A stretch of DNA of 64,000 nt, taken from contig UCGV01000001.1 in NCBI GenBank assembly GCA_900471925.1, positions 62,001-126,000 on the forward strand. The letters run 5' to 3'. Of the stretch, positions 46,627 through 55,226 are shown piece after piece (the stretch's first letter is position 1; every line of letters starts with the position of its first letter). Below the pieces are notes generated by a model. The model searched no databases. It was not told the origin of the DNA and saw nothing but the letters and a program-made list of their open reading frames with translations. A program made the position numbers and the translations under genes. This DNA is from Hyphomicrobiales bacterium. GTDB lineage: Bacteria; Pseudomonadota; Alphaproteobacteria; Rhizobiales; Rhizobiaceae.

Positions 46627-46908
46627 ATGAACGACAGTTTCCAGAAACATTCCGCCAGCTGGGTCAGCTTCTCCTACATCTCCTTCGGCGCCTCCGCCTT
46701 CATGCTGGCGCTCGGCCTCTATATGATGCCGCTCGATCTCTGGGGCAAAGGCTACCTGGCAATGGGCATCCTGATGCTGGTGCAGACGACGGTGAATATA
46801 ACCAAGACGCTGCGTGACAATGCCGAATCCGAAAAGCTGATCCGCAAGGTTGAAGACGCCCGCACCGAGAAGCTGCTCGTCAAGTTCAATCGTAACGGTG
46901 AAGACTAA
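46627..46908 (+). CDS. YiaA/YiaB-type two-helix membrane protein
   Basis: 93 residues. Two hydrophobic helices (about residues 12-33 and 42-60), with the YiaAB pattern SASWVSFSYISFGASAFMLALGLYMMPLDLWGKGYLAMGILMLVQTTVNITKTLRD, and a charged C-terminal tail. The family is inner-membrane and of unknown function. It lies 34 bp after the PspA gene in the same direction, so it is probably part of the same stress operon. Confidence 0.87.
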   Translation: MNDSFQKHSASWVSFSYISFGASAFMLALGLYMMPLDLWGKGYLAMGILMLVQTTVNITKTLRDNAESEKLIRKVEDARTEKLLVKFNRNGED

Positions 46909-46923
46909 GCTTCGTTAACTACA

Positions 46924-46969
46924 CCACAGAGTTGTCGCTATACGCAACTTTTGCGTAACAACTCTGTGG
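46924..46969. repeat. Nested inverted repeat between yiaA/B gene and aas
   Basis: CCACAGAGTTGT (46924-46935) and ACAACTCTGTGG (46958-46969) are perfect 12-bp arms. Inside, ACGCAA (46942-46947) pairs with TTGCGT (46951-46956). It lies 15 bp after the YiaAB stop and 30 bp before the aas start. It may terminate the stress operon or act as an operator for aas. Confidence 0.7.
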
Positions 46970-46999
46970 CCTTCTCTGCGAGCCAATGGAGGATCTGCC

Positions 47000-49900
47000 G
47001 TGCAAACCAACCTGATGACATCAAGGAAATTCGCGCCGCTGTTCTGGACGCAGTTCCTCACCGCGTTCAACGACAATTTCCTGAAGAATACCCTTGTCTT
47101 CCTGATCCTCTTCCAGATGTCCGCCACCGAGGGCGCGGCACTGGTGACCCTTGCCGGCGTGGTCCTGATCGTTCCGTTCCTGCTGCTCTCTGCGATCGGT
47201 GGCGAGCTTGCCGACAAGCATGACAAGGCCAAGATCGCCGAGTTGCTGAAGCGATGCGAAATCGCGGTCGCAGCCCTTGCCGTCGTCGGTCTTGCCTTCT
47301 CTTCCATCTGGATCCTGATGGTGGCGCTGTTCGGCTTTGGCATCATCTCCGCGCTCTTCGGCCCGATCAAATACGGCATACTGCCTGATCATCTGGAACG
47401 CCGCGATCTGCCGAAGGCCAATGCCTGGATCGAAGGCGGCACCTTCATCGCCATCCTCGGCGGCACGATCGTCGCCGCATTCGCCTTTTCCGGCGGCGAC
47501 AATGTCCTCGTCTTCGGCACGATGATGATCGGCCTTTCGATACTTTGCTGGTTTGCCAGCCGCATGATCCCGCCAACCGGCTCCAAGGCGCCCGATCTCA
47601 AGATCGATACCAACGTCATCCGCTCCAGCTACACCCTCGTCATGGAAATTCGCAGCGACAAGCGCCTTTGGCGTTCGGCGCTGATGAACTGCTGGTTCTG
47701 GCTGGTCGGCGCCTTCGTCCTGTCCATCCTGCCGACCATGGTCACCGAATTGCTCGGCGGCTCGGAAATCGTCGTACCAGCCTATCTGACGGTCTTTGCC
47801 GTCGCGGTTGCGGTGGGCTCGGCCATCGCAGCCTGGATGGCCTCCGGTCGCATCGTGCTCCTGCCTGCGCCGATCGGCACGGCCCTGCTTGCCATTTTCA
47901 GCCTCGATCTCGCCTGGAACCTCTGGGGCCTGCAATCGACCAGCCATGCGACGACGATTCTCGGCTTCTTCGCCGGCCAGAATACCATCCGTGTCGCGAT
48001 CGATCTCGCCGGCATGGCAATCTCGGGCGCCTTCATTGCCGTCCCCACCTTCGCCGCGCTGCAGACCTGGGCGCATGAGGATCGCCGCGCCCGTGTCATC
48101 GGCGCAGCCAATGTCCTCTCGGCTCTTTTCATCACTGTTGGCCTCGGTGCTGTCGCCGTCGTCCAGGCCTTGGGCGCCTCCATTCCGCAGATCTTGATTG
48201 GCCTCGGCATCATCAATTTCGCCGTCGCCTGGCTGATGCTGAAGACGCTGCCGACCAACGCTTTCCGCGATTTCGTCTCGATCCTGTTCCGCGCCTTCAT
48301 GCGGCTGGAAGTCGAAGGTCTCGAAAACATCAAGAAGGCGGGGCCGGCCCCGATCATCGCTCTCAATCACGTCAGCCTGCTCGATGGCGCGCTGGCGCTC
48401 GCGATCACCGAGGAAGAGCCGGTCTTTGCGGTCGATTACAAGATCGCCCAGGCCTGGTGGGTCAAACCCTTCCTGAAAATGTGCAAATTCCTGCCGCTCG
48501 ACCCTACCAAGCCGATGGCGACGCGCTCGCTGATCAAGGTGGTGCAGGACGGCAGCCCGATCGGCATCTTTCCCGAGGGACGGCTGACGGTAACAGGCAC
48601 GCTGATGAAGGTCTATGACGGTGCCGCCATGGTTGCCGACAAGACCGGAGCGATGGTCGTGCCGGTGCGCATCGATGGCCTGGAGAAGAGCTATCTCTCT
48701 TACCTGAACGACGGCAAGATCCGCCGCCGGCTGTTCCCGAAGGTCAAGGTCACCATTCTCGAGCCGGTGAAGCTCGAAGTTCCGGCCGAACTCAAGGGCC
48801 GCAAGCGCCGCGCGGCAGCGGGCGCCGCCCTCTATCAGGTCATGTCCAACCTGATGTTCAGGACTGCCGATACGTCCTCGACCGTTATCGATCGCATCAT
48901 CGAGGCGAGCCATGAGTTCGGCATGAGCAAGCTCGCCGTCGAAGATCCGGTCACCGGCAAGCTCACCTATGGCAAACTGCTGACGGGCGCTGCCGTGCTC
49001 GGCGCGAAGTTCCGCATCATGTTCCCGGAACGCAATATCGGCGTCATGCTGCCGAATGCCAATGGCGCCGCCGCCACCCTTCTCGGCGTGATGACGGCGG
49101 GCAAGGTGCCGGCCATGCTGAATTTCACGGCCGGTGCGGCCAATATCCTGTCCGCCTGCAAGGCGGCGGAAGTGAAGCATGTCCTCACATCGCGCGCTTT
49201 CGTCACCCAGGCCAAGCTCGGTCCCGTCATCGAGGAGATGGAAAAGCAGGTGAAGATCGTCTGGCTGGACGATCTGCGCGCAGAAATCGGCCTCATGAGC
49301 AAGATCAGGGGCTATCTGCACAAGGCAAGGCCGCTGGTGAAGCGCCAGCCCGACGATCCGGCCGTCATCCTCTTCACCTCGGGTTCCGAAGGCACACCCA
49401 AGGGCGTGGTGCTGACCCATCGCAACATCCTGTCGAACGCGGCCCAGGCCGCCGCCCGCATCGACTTCCACAGCGGCGACAAGGTGTTCAACATCCTGCC
49501 GGTCTTCCACTCTTTCGGACTGACGGCAGGGACCGTGCTGCCGCTGATCTCGGGCGTTCCGGTCTATTTCTATCCGTCGCCGCTGCATTACCGCATCGTG
49601 CCGGAACTGATCTATGTCTCGAACGCTACGATCATCTTCGGTACAGATACGTTCCTCAACGGCTACAGCCGGACGGCGCATCCTTACGACTTCCGCTCCA
49701 TCCGCTATATTTTCTCCGGTGCGGAGCCGGTCAAGGCTTCGACCCGCGCCACCTATATGGAGAAATTCGGCCTGCGCATTCTGGAAGGTTATGGCGTCAC
49801 CGAAACCGCGCCTGTCATCTCCATCAACACGCCGATGTACAACAAGTCCGGCACGGTCGGCAAAATCCTGCCAGGCATGGAATGGAAGCTTGAACCGGTC

Positions 49901-50395
49901 CCCGGCATCGATGAGGGCGGCCGGCTTGTGGTTCGCGGCGCAAACGTCATGGCGGGTTATCTGCGCGCCGAAAATCCCGGTGTTCTCGAACCGCTTGTCG
50001 ATGGCTGGCACGATACCGGCGACATCGTCACCATCGATGAGGACGGTTTCGTCAAGATCCGTGGCCGCGCCAAGCGCTTCGCCAAGATCGGCGGCGAGAT
50101 GATATCGCTTGCAGCCGTCGAGACCCTTGCCGCCGAGCTCTGGCCAGGCGCACTCTCCGTCGTTTCCTCGATCCCGGACGCGAAGAAGGGCGAACGGCTG
50201 GTTCTCCTGACCGATGCGCCGACCGCCACCCGCGCCGAATTTCTCGCCTTCGCTAAATCGAAGGGGGCGATGGACATGATGGTGCCGGCGGAAGTCAATA
50301 TCGGCACGGTGCCGGTACTTGGCTCGGGCAAGGTGGATTTTGTGACGGCGCGCAAAATTGCGGAAAGCGCTGCACAGCCGGAACAGGCGGCGTAA
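47000..50395 (+). CDS. aas: Acyl-[ACP]-phospholipid O-acyltransferase / acyl-ACP synthetase fusion (Aas-like with MFS domain)
   Basis: 1131 residues in three parts. Residues 1-420: an MFS-type transporter domain of LplT type (FAPLFWTQFLTAFNDNFLKNTLVFL). About 430-620: a PlsC acyltransferase with HVSLLD (HX4D) and FPEGRLTVTGTLMKVYDG. About 640-1131: an AMP-binding acyl-CoA/ACP synthetase with ILFTSGSEGTPKGVVLTHRN and a GYGVTETAP motif. It flips and reacylates lysophospholipids. GTG start at 47000 with GGAGG seven bases upstream. Confidence 0.93.
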   Translation: MQTNLMTSRKFAPLFWTQFLTAFNDNFLKNTLVFLILFQMSATEGAALVTLAGVVLIVPFLLLSAIGGELADKHDKAKIAELLKRCEIAVAALAVVGLAFSSIWILMVALFGFGIISALFGPIKYGILPDHLERRDLPKANAWIEGGTFIAILGGTIVAAFAFSGGDNVLVFGTMMIGLSILCWFASRMIPPTGSKAPDLKIDTNVIRSSYTLVMEIRSDKRLWRSALMNCWFWLVGAFVLSILPTMVTELLGGSEIVVPAYLTVFAVAVAVGSAIAAWMASGRIVLLPAPIGTALLAIFSLDLAWNLWGLQSTSHATTILGFFAGQNTIRVAIDLAGMAISGAFIAVPTFAALQTWAHEDRRARVIGAANVLSALFITVGLGAVAVVQALGASIPQILIGLGIINFAVAWLMLKTLPTNAFRDFVSILFRAFMRLEVEGLENIKKAGPAPIIALNHVSLLDGALALAITEEEPVFAVDYKIAQAWWVKPFLKMCKFLPLDPTKPMATRSLIKVVQDGSPIGIFPEGRLTVTGTLMKVYDGAAMVADKTGAMVVPVRIDGLEKSYLSYLNDGKIRRRLFPKVKVTILEPVKLEVPAELKGRKRRAAAGAALYQVMSNLMFRTADTSSTVIDRIIEASHEFGMSKLAVEDPVTGKLTYGKLLTGAAVLGAKFRIMFPERNIGVMLPNANGAAATLLGVMTAGKVPAMLNFTAGAANILSACKAAEVKHVLTSRAFVTQAKLGPVIEEMEKQVKIVWLDDLRAEIGLMSKIRGYLHKARPLVKRQPDDPAVILFTSGSEGTPKGVVLTHRNILSNAAQAAARIDFHSGDKVFNILPVFHSFGLTAGTVLPLISGVPVYFYPSPLHYRIVPELIYVSNATIIFGTDTFLNGYSRTAHPYDFRSIRYIFSGAEPVKASTRATYMEKFGLRILEGYGVTETAPVISINTPMYNKSGTVGKILPGMEWKLEPVPGIDEGGRLVVRGANVMAGYLRAENPGVLEPLVDGWHDTGDIVTIDEDGFVKIRGRAKRFAKIGGEMISLAAVETLAAELWPGALSVVSSIPDAKKGERLVLLTDAPTATRAEFLAFAKSKGAMDMMVPAEVNIGTVPVLGSGKVDFVTARKIAESAAQPEQAA

Positions 50396-50445
50396 GGCAA
50401 CTCTTCGTCGCTCGAACGGCAGTCGTGGCGACCTCAGGAAATGAA

Positions 50446-50475
50446 ACAGGCGGCCCAAAGGCCGCCTGTCTTTGT
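50446..50475 (+). terminator. Intrinsic terminator after aas
   Basis: ACAGGCGGCC (50446-50455) and GGCCGCCTGT (50460-50469) form a perfect 10-bp stem around CAAA, followed by CTTTGTGTCTTT. It lies 51 bp after the aas stop and 20 bp before the end of the convergent lipoprotein gene. Confidence 0.75.
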
Positions 50476-50494
50476 GTCTTTGACGGACTATGCG

Positions 50495-50905
50495 TTACTT
50501 CTGGGCCGGAGCCAGGAATTCTGCGCAATAGGAAGGACCGTCCACGCCCGGAATGTCGTTGACGGTACGCACGTCACGGATCGTGTAGTCGGAATTGGTG
50601 GTGATTTCGGCCTGGCAGCGCAGGTAGAGCGAGCGTGCCGGCGCGATCTGCTTGCCGCGCTTGCCATCGGCGCCTTCGGCATATTTCGCGGGAACGCGTA
50701 CCGTCTTATAGCCACCCTTCCAGCTGTAGATCGTCGAGGATCCCTCGTCGCGGTCGCTGAGCGGCGGGCCGTAGGCAGCAAAGAATTTGCCGGCCGACTG
50801 GCCGACCCAACGTGCTTCGACGGGATCGCCGGGAGTGGGTATGGAGGTGCATCCGGCAAGCGCAATGGCAAGCGCGGCGGCCGCGGTAATGGTGCGGAGT
50901 TTCAT
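50495..50905 (-). CDS. Hypothetical lipoprotein
   Basis: 136 residues from the ATG at 50905 with GGGA upstream. Lipobox LAGC at about residues 16-19 (AAALAIALAGCTSIPTPGDP). The mature part includes WVGQSAGKFFAAYGPPLSDRDEGSSTIYSWKGGY and two cysteines (LRCQAEI, SYCAEFL) that could pair. No family recognised with confidence. The region 50,906-51,166 between it and the tRNA shows no further gene. Confidence 0.75.
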   Translation of the reverse strand: MKLRTITAAAALAIALAGCTSIPTPGDPVEARWVGQSAGKFFAAYGPPLSDRDEGSSTIYSWKGGYKTVRVPAKYAEGADGKRGKQIAPARSLYLRCQAEITTNSDYTIRDVRTVNDIPGVDGPSYCAEFLAPAQK

Positions 50906-51166
50906 CGAGTCGTCCCTGATATTTAGCCAGTGAATGCGACGCCGCCCTCGCGACGGTTTCGCCTGTCCCGTCAAGCGCTTTAGCGCGTAACCCGGCAAAA
51001 GAAAATTGCCTCTTGGGCGCTTGCGAAGAATTTGCCGGGGGTGTGGCTTTTTGCTGCACGGCCCGCTGGAAGGCCCTGTCACGAGCCTGTCAAAAATTCC
51101 GGCAACTTTTTGAATTTAGGTGCTTGCGCAACATTATAGGCCGGTCTATAGAGGCGCCGCTGGTCA

Positions 51167-51243
51167 CGGAGTGTAGCGCAGTCTGGTAGCGCACCACGTT
51201 CGGGACGTGGGGGTCGAGTGTTCGAATCACTCCACTCCGACCA
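51167..51243 (+). tRNA. tRNA-Pro (anticodon CGG)
   Basis: Acceptor stem CGGAGTG/CACTCCG, anticodon stem CCACG/CGTGG around loop TTCGGGA (anticodon CGG), a T arm with GTTCGAATC, discriminator A and encoded CCA. A perfect terminator follows directly. Confidence 0.95.
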
Positions 51244-51247
51244 GCCG

Positions 51248-51275
51248 AAAACCCCGCTTCGGCGGGGTTTTTTCT
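51248..51275 (+). terminator. Intrinsic terminator after tRNA-Pro
   Basis: AAAACCCCGC (51248-51257) and GCGGGGTTTT (51262-51271) enclose TTCG and are followed by further T. It begins 5 bp after the tRNA CCA. Confidence 0.9.
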
Positions 51276-51458
51276 TTTGTGGTCCTCTCTCCGTGCTGCG
51301 TGTCTTTCCATTCTCTCGCAGCAAACCGCTCGCGACTGCTTGGCAGGCCCGGCAGCTTGGTCAACCGCCCAACTTCAAAACACCCGGAACATTAATTTTA
51401 GATTTTGCTAACGAACAAATCGGCGCTAATCTCATTTCCTTCGGAGGAGGAAACGTCG

Positions 51459-51644
51459 ATGAAGAAGATGGATAACCGGCAAGTCCGGATTCCCGGCCCG
51501 AACGATCAGGATATCACCGAGCATTGCCGAAAATTCGGCATAGGCCCGGCCGAGGAGAAGCGGCTGAAGAAGCTTCTGGGCCAGAAGGCGCCGCTCCATG
51601 AGATCCAGGCAAATGCTCCCACACCTCAACCGAAGTGGCGTTAG
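51459..51644 (+). CDS. 61-residue conserved hypothetical protein
   Basis: ATG at 51459 preceded by GGAGGAGG at 51443-51450, a very strong ribosome site. The product begins MKKMDNRQVRIPGPNDQDIT and is basic and hydrophilic, including EHCRKFGIGPAEEKRLKKLLGQKAPLHEI, with a predicted helix in the middle. A single cysteine. No known domain. Similar small proteins recur in rhizobia, but the function is unknown. Confidence 0.7.
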   Translation: MKKMDNRQVRIPGPNDQDITEHCRKFGIGPAEEKRLKKLLGQKAPLHEIQANAPTPQPKWR

Positions 51645-51733
51645 CGCAGGACCGTCTTTATCCCAAGCCATGCATCGGATTTCCGGCGTCGGATTTCTCC
51701 GGCGCGGCTGATGTTTGCCATTGTCCTGATGCT

Positions 51734-51769
51734 TAAAACAAAAAGCCCCGCCGGTGGCTTTCGGCGGGG
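51734..51769 (-). terminator. Leftward intrinsic terminator, distant from yghU-like gene
   Basis: CCCCGCCG (51746-51753) and CGGCGGGG (51762-51769) form a perfect 8-bp stem; the A-rich run at 51734-51744 becomes a T tract on the minus strand. The nearest leftward gene ends at 51978, over 200 bp upstream of it, so there is a long 3' UTR or a separate minus-strand RNA. Confidence 0.75.
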
Positions 51770-51977
51770 TAGATAGGGAAAGCTCTCCGAAAGGTGGCAG
51801 GAGAGCTTGAGCATTTCAACAGGCCTTAGCGGATCGGGCGAGGGCACTTTTGCTGGATTCGGTACAGTTCGCTTAAAAACCCGTAATTTTTAGTGGGAAA
51901 TTTTGCGAAGCTGCCCTCGCGCCGCTTTTTTGCAAGAGCGGGCACGCCGATAAGGCACGCCCGCGTCCCGGATACAG

Positions 51978-52856
51978 TTAGCCGGCTGCCTGCAGCTTGT
52001 CCTGCGTCTTCGTGTCGAAGTCGCTGGCATCATGGCGTTCATGGAGCTGGCTGGAGAGTTCGCCGCTCAGCCGGTTGACCATGCGGCCGCGCTTGACGGC
52101 GGGGCGCTCGCCGATCAGGTCGGCCCAGCGCTGCATGTTCTTGTATTCCTGCACCTGTAGGAATTCGGCCGACTCGCCATACATCCAGCCCTTCACGAGG
52201 CCGCCATACCATGGCCAGATCGCCATGTCGGCGATGGTGAATTCGTCGCCGGCGATATATTCGCATTCGGCCAGTTGCCGGTCGAGCACGTCGAGCTGGC
52301 GCTTGGTTTCCATCGCGAAGCGATTGATCGCATATTCGATCTTCGTCGGCGCATAGGCATAGAAATGGCCGAAGCCGCCGCCGAGATAGGGCGCGCTGCC
52401 CACCTGCCAGAAGAGCCAGGAGAAGCATTCGGCGCGCTTGGCCGGATCAGTCGGCAGGAAGGCGCCGAATTTTTCCGCGAGATAGGTGAGGATCGCGCCG
52501 GATTCGAATATACGCACCGGCTTTTCACCGCTGCGGTCCATCAGCGCCGGGATCTTGGAGTTCGGATTGACCTCGACGAAGCCGCTGCCGAATTGGTCGC
52601 CAGTACCGATCTTGATCAGCCAGGCATCATATTCCGCGCCGCTATGGCCGAGCGCCAGCAACTCTTCGAGCAGGATGGTGACTTTCACGCCATTCGGCGT
52701 ACCCAGCGAATAAAGCTGGAGCGGATGCTTGCCGATCGGCAGTTCTTTCTCCTGCGTCGGCCCGGCAATCGGACGGTTGATATTGGCGAACTGGCCGCCG
52801 CTTTCCTTGTCCCAGGTCCAGATCTTAGGGGGCGTGTACTCGGACGAACTGGTCAT
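51978..52856 (-). CDS. yghU: Glutathione-dependent disulfide-bond oxidoreductase (YghU-type GST)
   Basis: 292 residues. N-terminal thioredoxin-like GST domain (HPLQLYSLGTPNGVKVTILLEELLALG) with the family's TPNG active region and NSKIPALMDRSGEKPVRIFESGAILTYLAEKFG for glutathione binding, then an all-helical C-terminal domain (WLFWQVGSAPYLGGGFGHFYAYAP). The ATG at 52856 has AGGAG upstream. It is a detoxifying nu-class GST with disulfide-bond reductase activity. Confidence 0.92.
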   Translation of the reverse strand: MTSSSEYTPPKIWTWDKESGGQFANINRPIAGPTQEKELPIGKHPLQLYSLGTPNGVKVTILLEELLALGHSGAEYDAWLIKIGTGDQFGSGFVEVNPNSKIPALMDRSGEKPVRIFESGAILTYLAEKFGAFLPTDPAKRAECFSWLFWQVGSAPYLGGGFGHFYAYAPTKIEYAINRFAMETKRQLDVLDRQLAECEYIAGDEFTIADMAIWPWYGGLVKGWMYGESAEFLQVQEYKNMQRWADLIGERPAVKRGRMVNRLSGELSSQLHERHDASDFDTKTQDKLQAAG

Positions 52857-52997
52857 ATGAGCTCCTGACAGAATAACTTCGTGCTTTACGTGAGGGGCCC
52901 AATCCTTAACCGCAATCGGGACCCATGAACATATTGGTAGCAATGAAGTTATTGTCATCGGGGCGGCGGCTTTTTAATTGCCGCCGCCAGAGCGATT

Positions 52998-53690
52998 TTA
53001 AAAGCTGAGCTTGCTCTTCTGCTGTCCCTCGGCATCGAAATTTTCTGGCGCCAGCCAAGCCTCGTACCCGGCCTTCAGCTTCGGCCAGTCGCCGTCCGTC
53101 ATCGCAAACCAGGCCGTGTCGCGGTTGCGGCCCTTCTGCACCATATGCTGGCGGAAGACGCCCTCGAAGGCGAAGCCGAAACGCTGCGCCGCGCGCTTCG
53201 ACGGTTCGTTGAGATTGTTGCACTTCCATTCGAAGCGCCGGTAGCCGAGCGTGTCGAAGACATAGGCCGCGCAGAGATAGAGCGCTTCGGTCGCAACCCG
53301 CTTGCGGGCAATCGCCGGTCCCCAGAGAATGTTGCCGATCTCGATCACGCCATTGGCGGTATCGATGCGCATCAGCCCCTGCCGTCCCTCCGCGCGTCCG
53401 GTCGCCTTGTCGATGACGGCGAAGAACAGCGGGTCTTCACTTGCGACGGAGCGTTCCAGCCAAGGCGTGAGGGCTGCCATATCGACTGGCGCGGCTTCGA
53501 AGAGATAGCGGAAGCGGTCTTCGGCGCCTGGCGCCTGCGCCGATCGCAATAGGTCGGAGCCGTGTTTTGCCGCATCCAGCGGCTCCAGGCGGGTGTAGCG
53601 GCCCTCGATCGGGGCACGGGCAGGGCGGGCGACACCCGTCCAGTCGGCAAGATCCTTTGTCATATCCGTCATTCCATTGAACATAGGCAT
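52998..53690 (-). CDS. GNAT family N-acetyltransferase (RimL-like)
   Basis: 230 residues from the ATG at 53690; a TTG at 53717 and ATGs at 53684 and 53672 are alternatives. The GNAT pattern includes GLMRIDTANGVIEIGNILWGPAIARKRVATEALYLCAAYVFDTLGYRRFEWKCNNLNEPSKRAAQRFGFAFEGVFRQHMVQKGRNRDTAWFAM. It resembles RimJ/RimL-like acetyltransferases; the substrate is unknown. Divergent from a MocR regulator whose probable boxes lie in the shared gap. Confidence 0.88.
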   Translation of the reverse strand: MPMFNGMTDMTKDLADWTGVARPARAPIEGRYTRLEPLDAAKHGSDLLRSAQAPGAEDRFRYLFEAAPVDMAALTPWLERSVASEDPLFFAVIDKATGRAEGRQGLMRIDTANGVIEIGNILWGPAIARKRVATEALYLCAAYVFDTLGYRRFEWKCNNLNEPSKRAAQRFGFAFEGVFRQHMVQKGRNRDTAWFAMTDGDWPKLKAGYEAWLAPENFDAEGQQKSKLSF

Positions 53691-53697
53691 TGAACTC

Positions 53698-53740
53698 GGA
53701 CTGGTATTGCCTTGCAAATGGACTGGAGTAAAAGTCCAGT
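53698..53740. promoter_or_regulatory. Probable MocR operator boxes
   Basis: GGACTGG is directly repeated at 53698-53704 and 53720-53726 (22-bp spacing, two helical turns), and ACTGGA (53722-53727) forms an inverted pair with TCCAGT (53735-53740). MocR-type regulators usually bind such mixed direct and inverted repeats in the gap to their divergent target. Confidence 0.6.
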
Positions 53741-53769
53741 TTTAAACTTTATGGCAGACCAGTTGACGC

Positions 53770-55176
53770 ATGACATCGGCACCTGCATGGCTGAGCCTCG
53801 ATCACATCCGTGGCGATCTCACCGGCCAGATCTATAGAAACCTGCGCGAACGCATCTTGCTCGGCCAGCTTCCGGCCGGCCACAAGCTGCCATCGACGCG
53901 CGCCTTTGCCGTCTCGCTCGGCATCGCGCGTTCGACGGTGGTGGAAGCCTATGACCGGCTGAAAGCCGAAGGCTACATCGAAACCTCGGCGGGTGCGGCC
54001 ACACGGGTCGCCGCACTCGAGCGCATGCGGTCCGAACGGCAGCGCGACGACCGCGCGCCCGCCGCAGAGGCCAGATCCGACCAGCCGTCCTATCGGGGCC
54101 TGTTCCGGCCGGGCGTGACCGATGTTTCGGATTTCCCCTATGCCGCCTGGAGCCGCCATCTCGCCTCACGCAGCCGCTCGCTGCGCAGCCATCATCTGGG
54201 TTATGAAAACCCGACCGGCATCCGCGAATTGCGGCAGGCCATTCTCGATCATATTTCGGCAACGCGAGGCGTTGTTGCCGGGCCGGAACAGGTGATGATC
54301 GTGCCCTCCACGCGGGCGGCGATCGACATGCTGGCGAGAACGATGCTGAGGCGCAGCGGTCGCAAAGCCGCATGGATGGAAGACCCTGGCTACAGTGCAG
54401 CCCGCCTGCTGCTTGCCGATGCCGGCGCCGATATCGTGCCGGTTCCCTGCGATGAGCAGGGCATCGACGTTTCCCGAGCGCAGGGTCTGCCGCCGGCGCT
54501 GATTTACGTGACGCCGTCGCATCAATACCCGACCGGCGTCACGCTCAGCCTGCCACGTCGGTTGGCGCTGCTGGAGGCCGCGCGCCGCCACGAAAGCCTC
54601 GTCGTCGAGGATGATTACGACAGCGATTTCCAATACGGCTCGCGGCCGATCGCCGCCTTGCAGGGCATCGACAGGGCGGAGGTCGTCGCTTACGTCGGCA
54701 CCTTCTCGAAGGTGCTGGCGCCCGGCCTGCGGGTCGCCTATGCCGTCGTGCCGCGATGGCTGGTCGCTGATGCTTCGGAGGCGCTGCATCGTCGGGGTGT
54801 TGCCGTTTCCACCCATATTCAGGCGGCGCTTGCCGATTTCATCAATGAGGGTCGGCTGCGCGCCTATCTCAGACGCATGAACCAGCAATATGCTGAACGC
54901 ATGACGATGATGACGGACATGCTGGAAAGCCGTTTCGCCGGGACGCTAGCGGTTTCAGGCGGCAACGGCGGACTGCAGCTTGCGGCGTGGTTTCGGGATG
55001 ACAGCATGGACGACCGGGCATTCGTCGCCAAACTCAATGCCTCTGGTTACGGGATGATGCCGATGTCGGGCTTCTTCATCGGCAGGCCCGCACCCGGCAT
55101 CCTCTTCGGTATCTCGCAAGCACAAGCGGCCGCCGTTGAAAAACTGGCAGCCGATCTCAAAGCGGTACTGGATTAA
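53770..55176 (+). CDS. MocR-type GntR/aminotransferase transcriptional regulator
   Basis: 468 residues. N-terminal GntR winged helix (GDLTGQIYRNLRERILLGQLPAGHKLPSTRAFAVSLGIARSTVVEAYDRLKAEGYIET, about 14-70), a linker, then a class I aminotransferase-like domain with PLP lysine in GTFSKVLAPGLRVAY and EDDYDSDFQYG. Such regulators sense PLP or amino acids. It is divergent from the GNAT gene, which is its likely target. Confidence 0.92.
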   Translation: MTSAPAWLSLDHIRGDLTGQIYRNLRERILLGQLPAGHKLPSTRAFAVSLGIARSTVVEAYDRLKAEGYIETSAGAATRVAALERMRSERQRDDRAPAAEARSDQPSYRGLFRPGVTDVSDFPYAAWSRHLASRSRSLRSHHLGYENPTGIRELRQAILDHISATRGVVAGPEQVMIVPSTRAAIDMLARTMLRRSGRKAAWMEDPGYSAARLLLADAGADIVPVPCDEQGIDVSRAQGLPPALIYVTPSHQYPTGVTLSLPRRLALLEAARRHESLVVEDDYDSDFQYGSRPIAALQGIDRAEVVAYVGTFSKVLAPGLRVAYAVVPRWLVADASEALHRRGVAVSTHIQAALADFINEGRLRAYLRRMNQQYAERMTMMTDMLESRFAGTLAVSGGNGGLQLAAWFRDDSMDDRAFVAKLNASGYGMMPMSGFFIGRPAPGILFGISQAQAAAVEKLAADLKAVLD

Positions 55177-55226
55177 ACACACATGCGCCCGGAACAGGTC
55201 CGGGCGCAGTGCTTGCGTGCGTGCCC

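Noticed and set aside
47021..50458. An open frame of over 1100 codons antisense to aas
   Set aside because: It mirrors the GC-rich codon pattern of aas, has no ribosome site and a low-complexity, His/Arg/Asp-rich product. The sense strand carries all family motifs.
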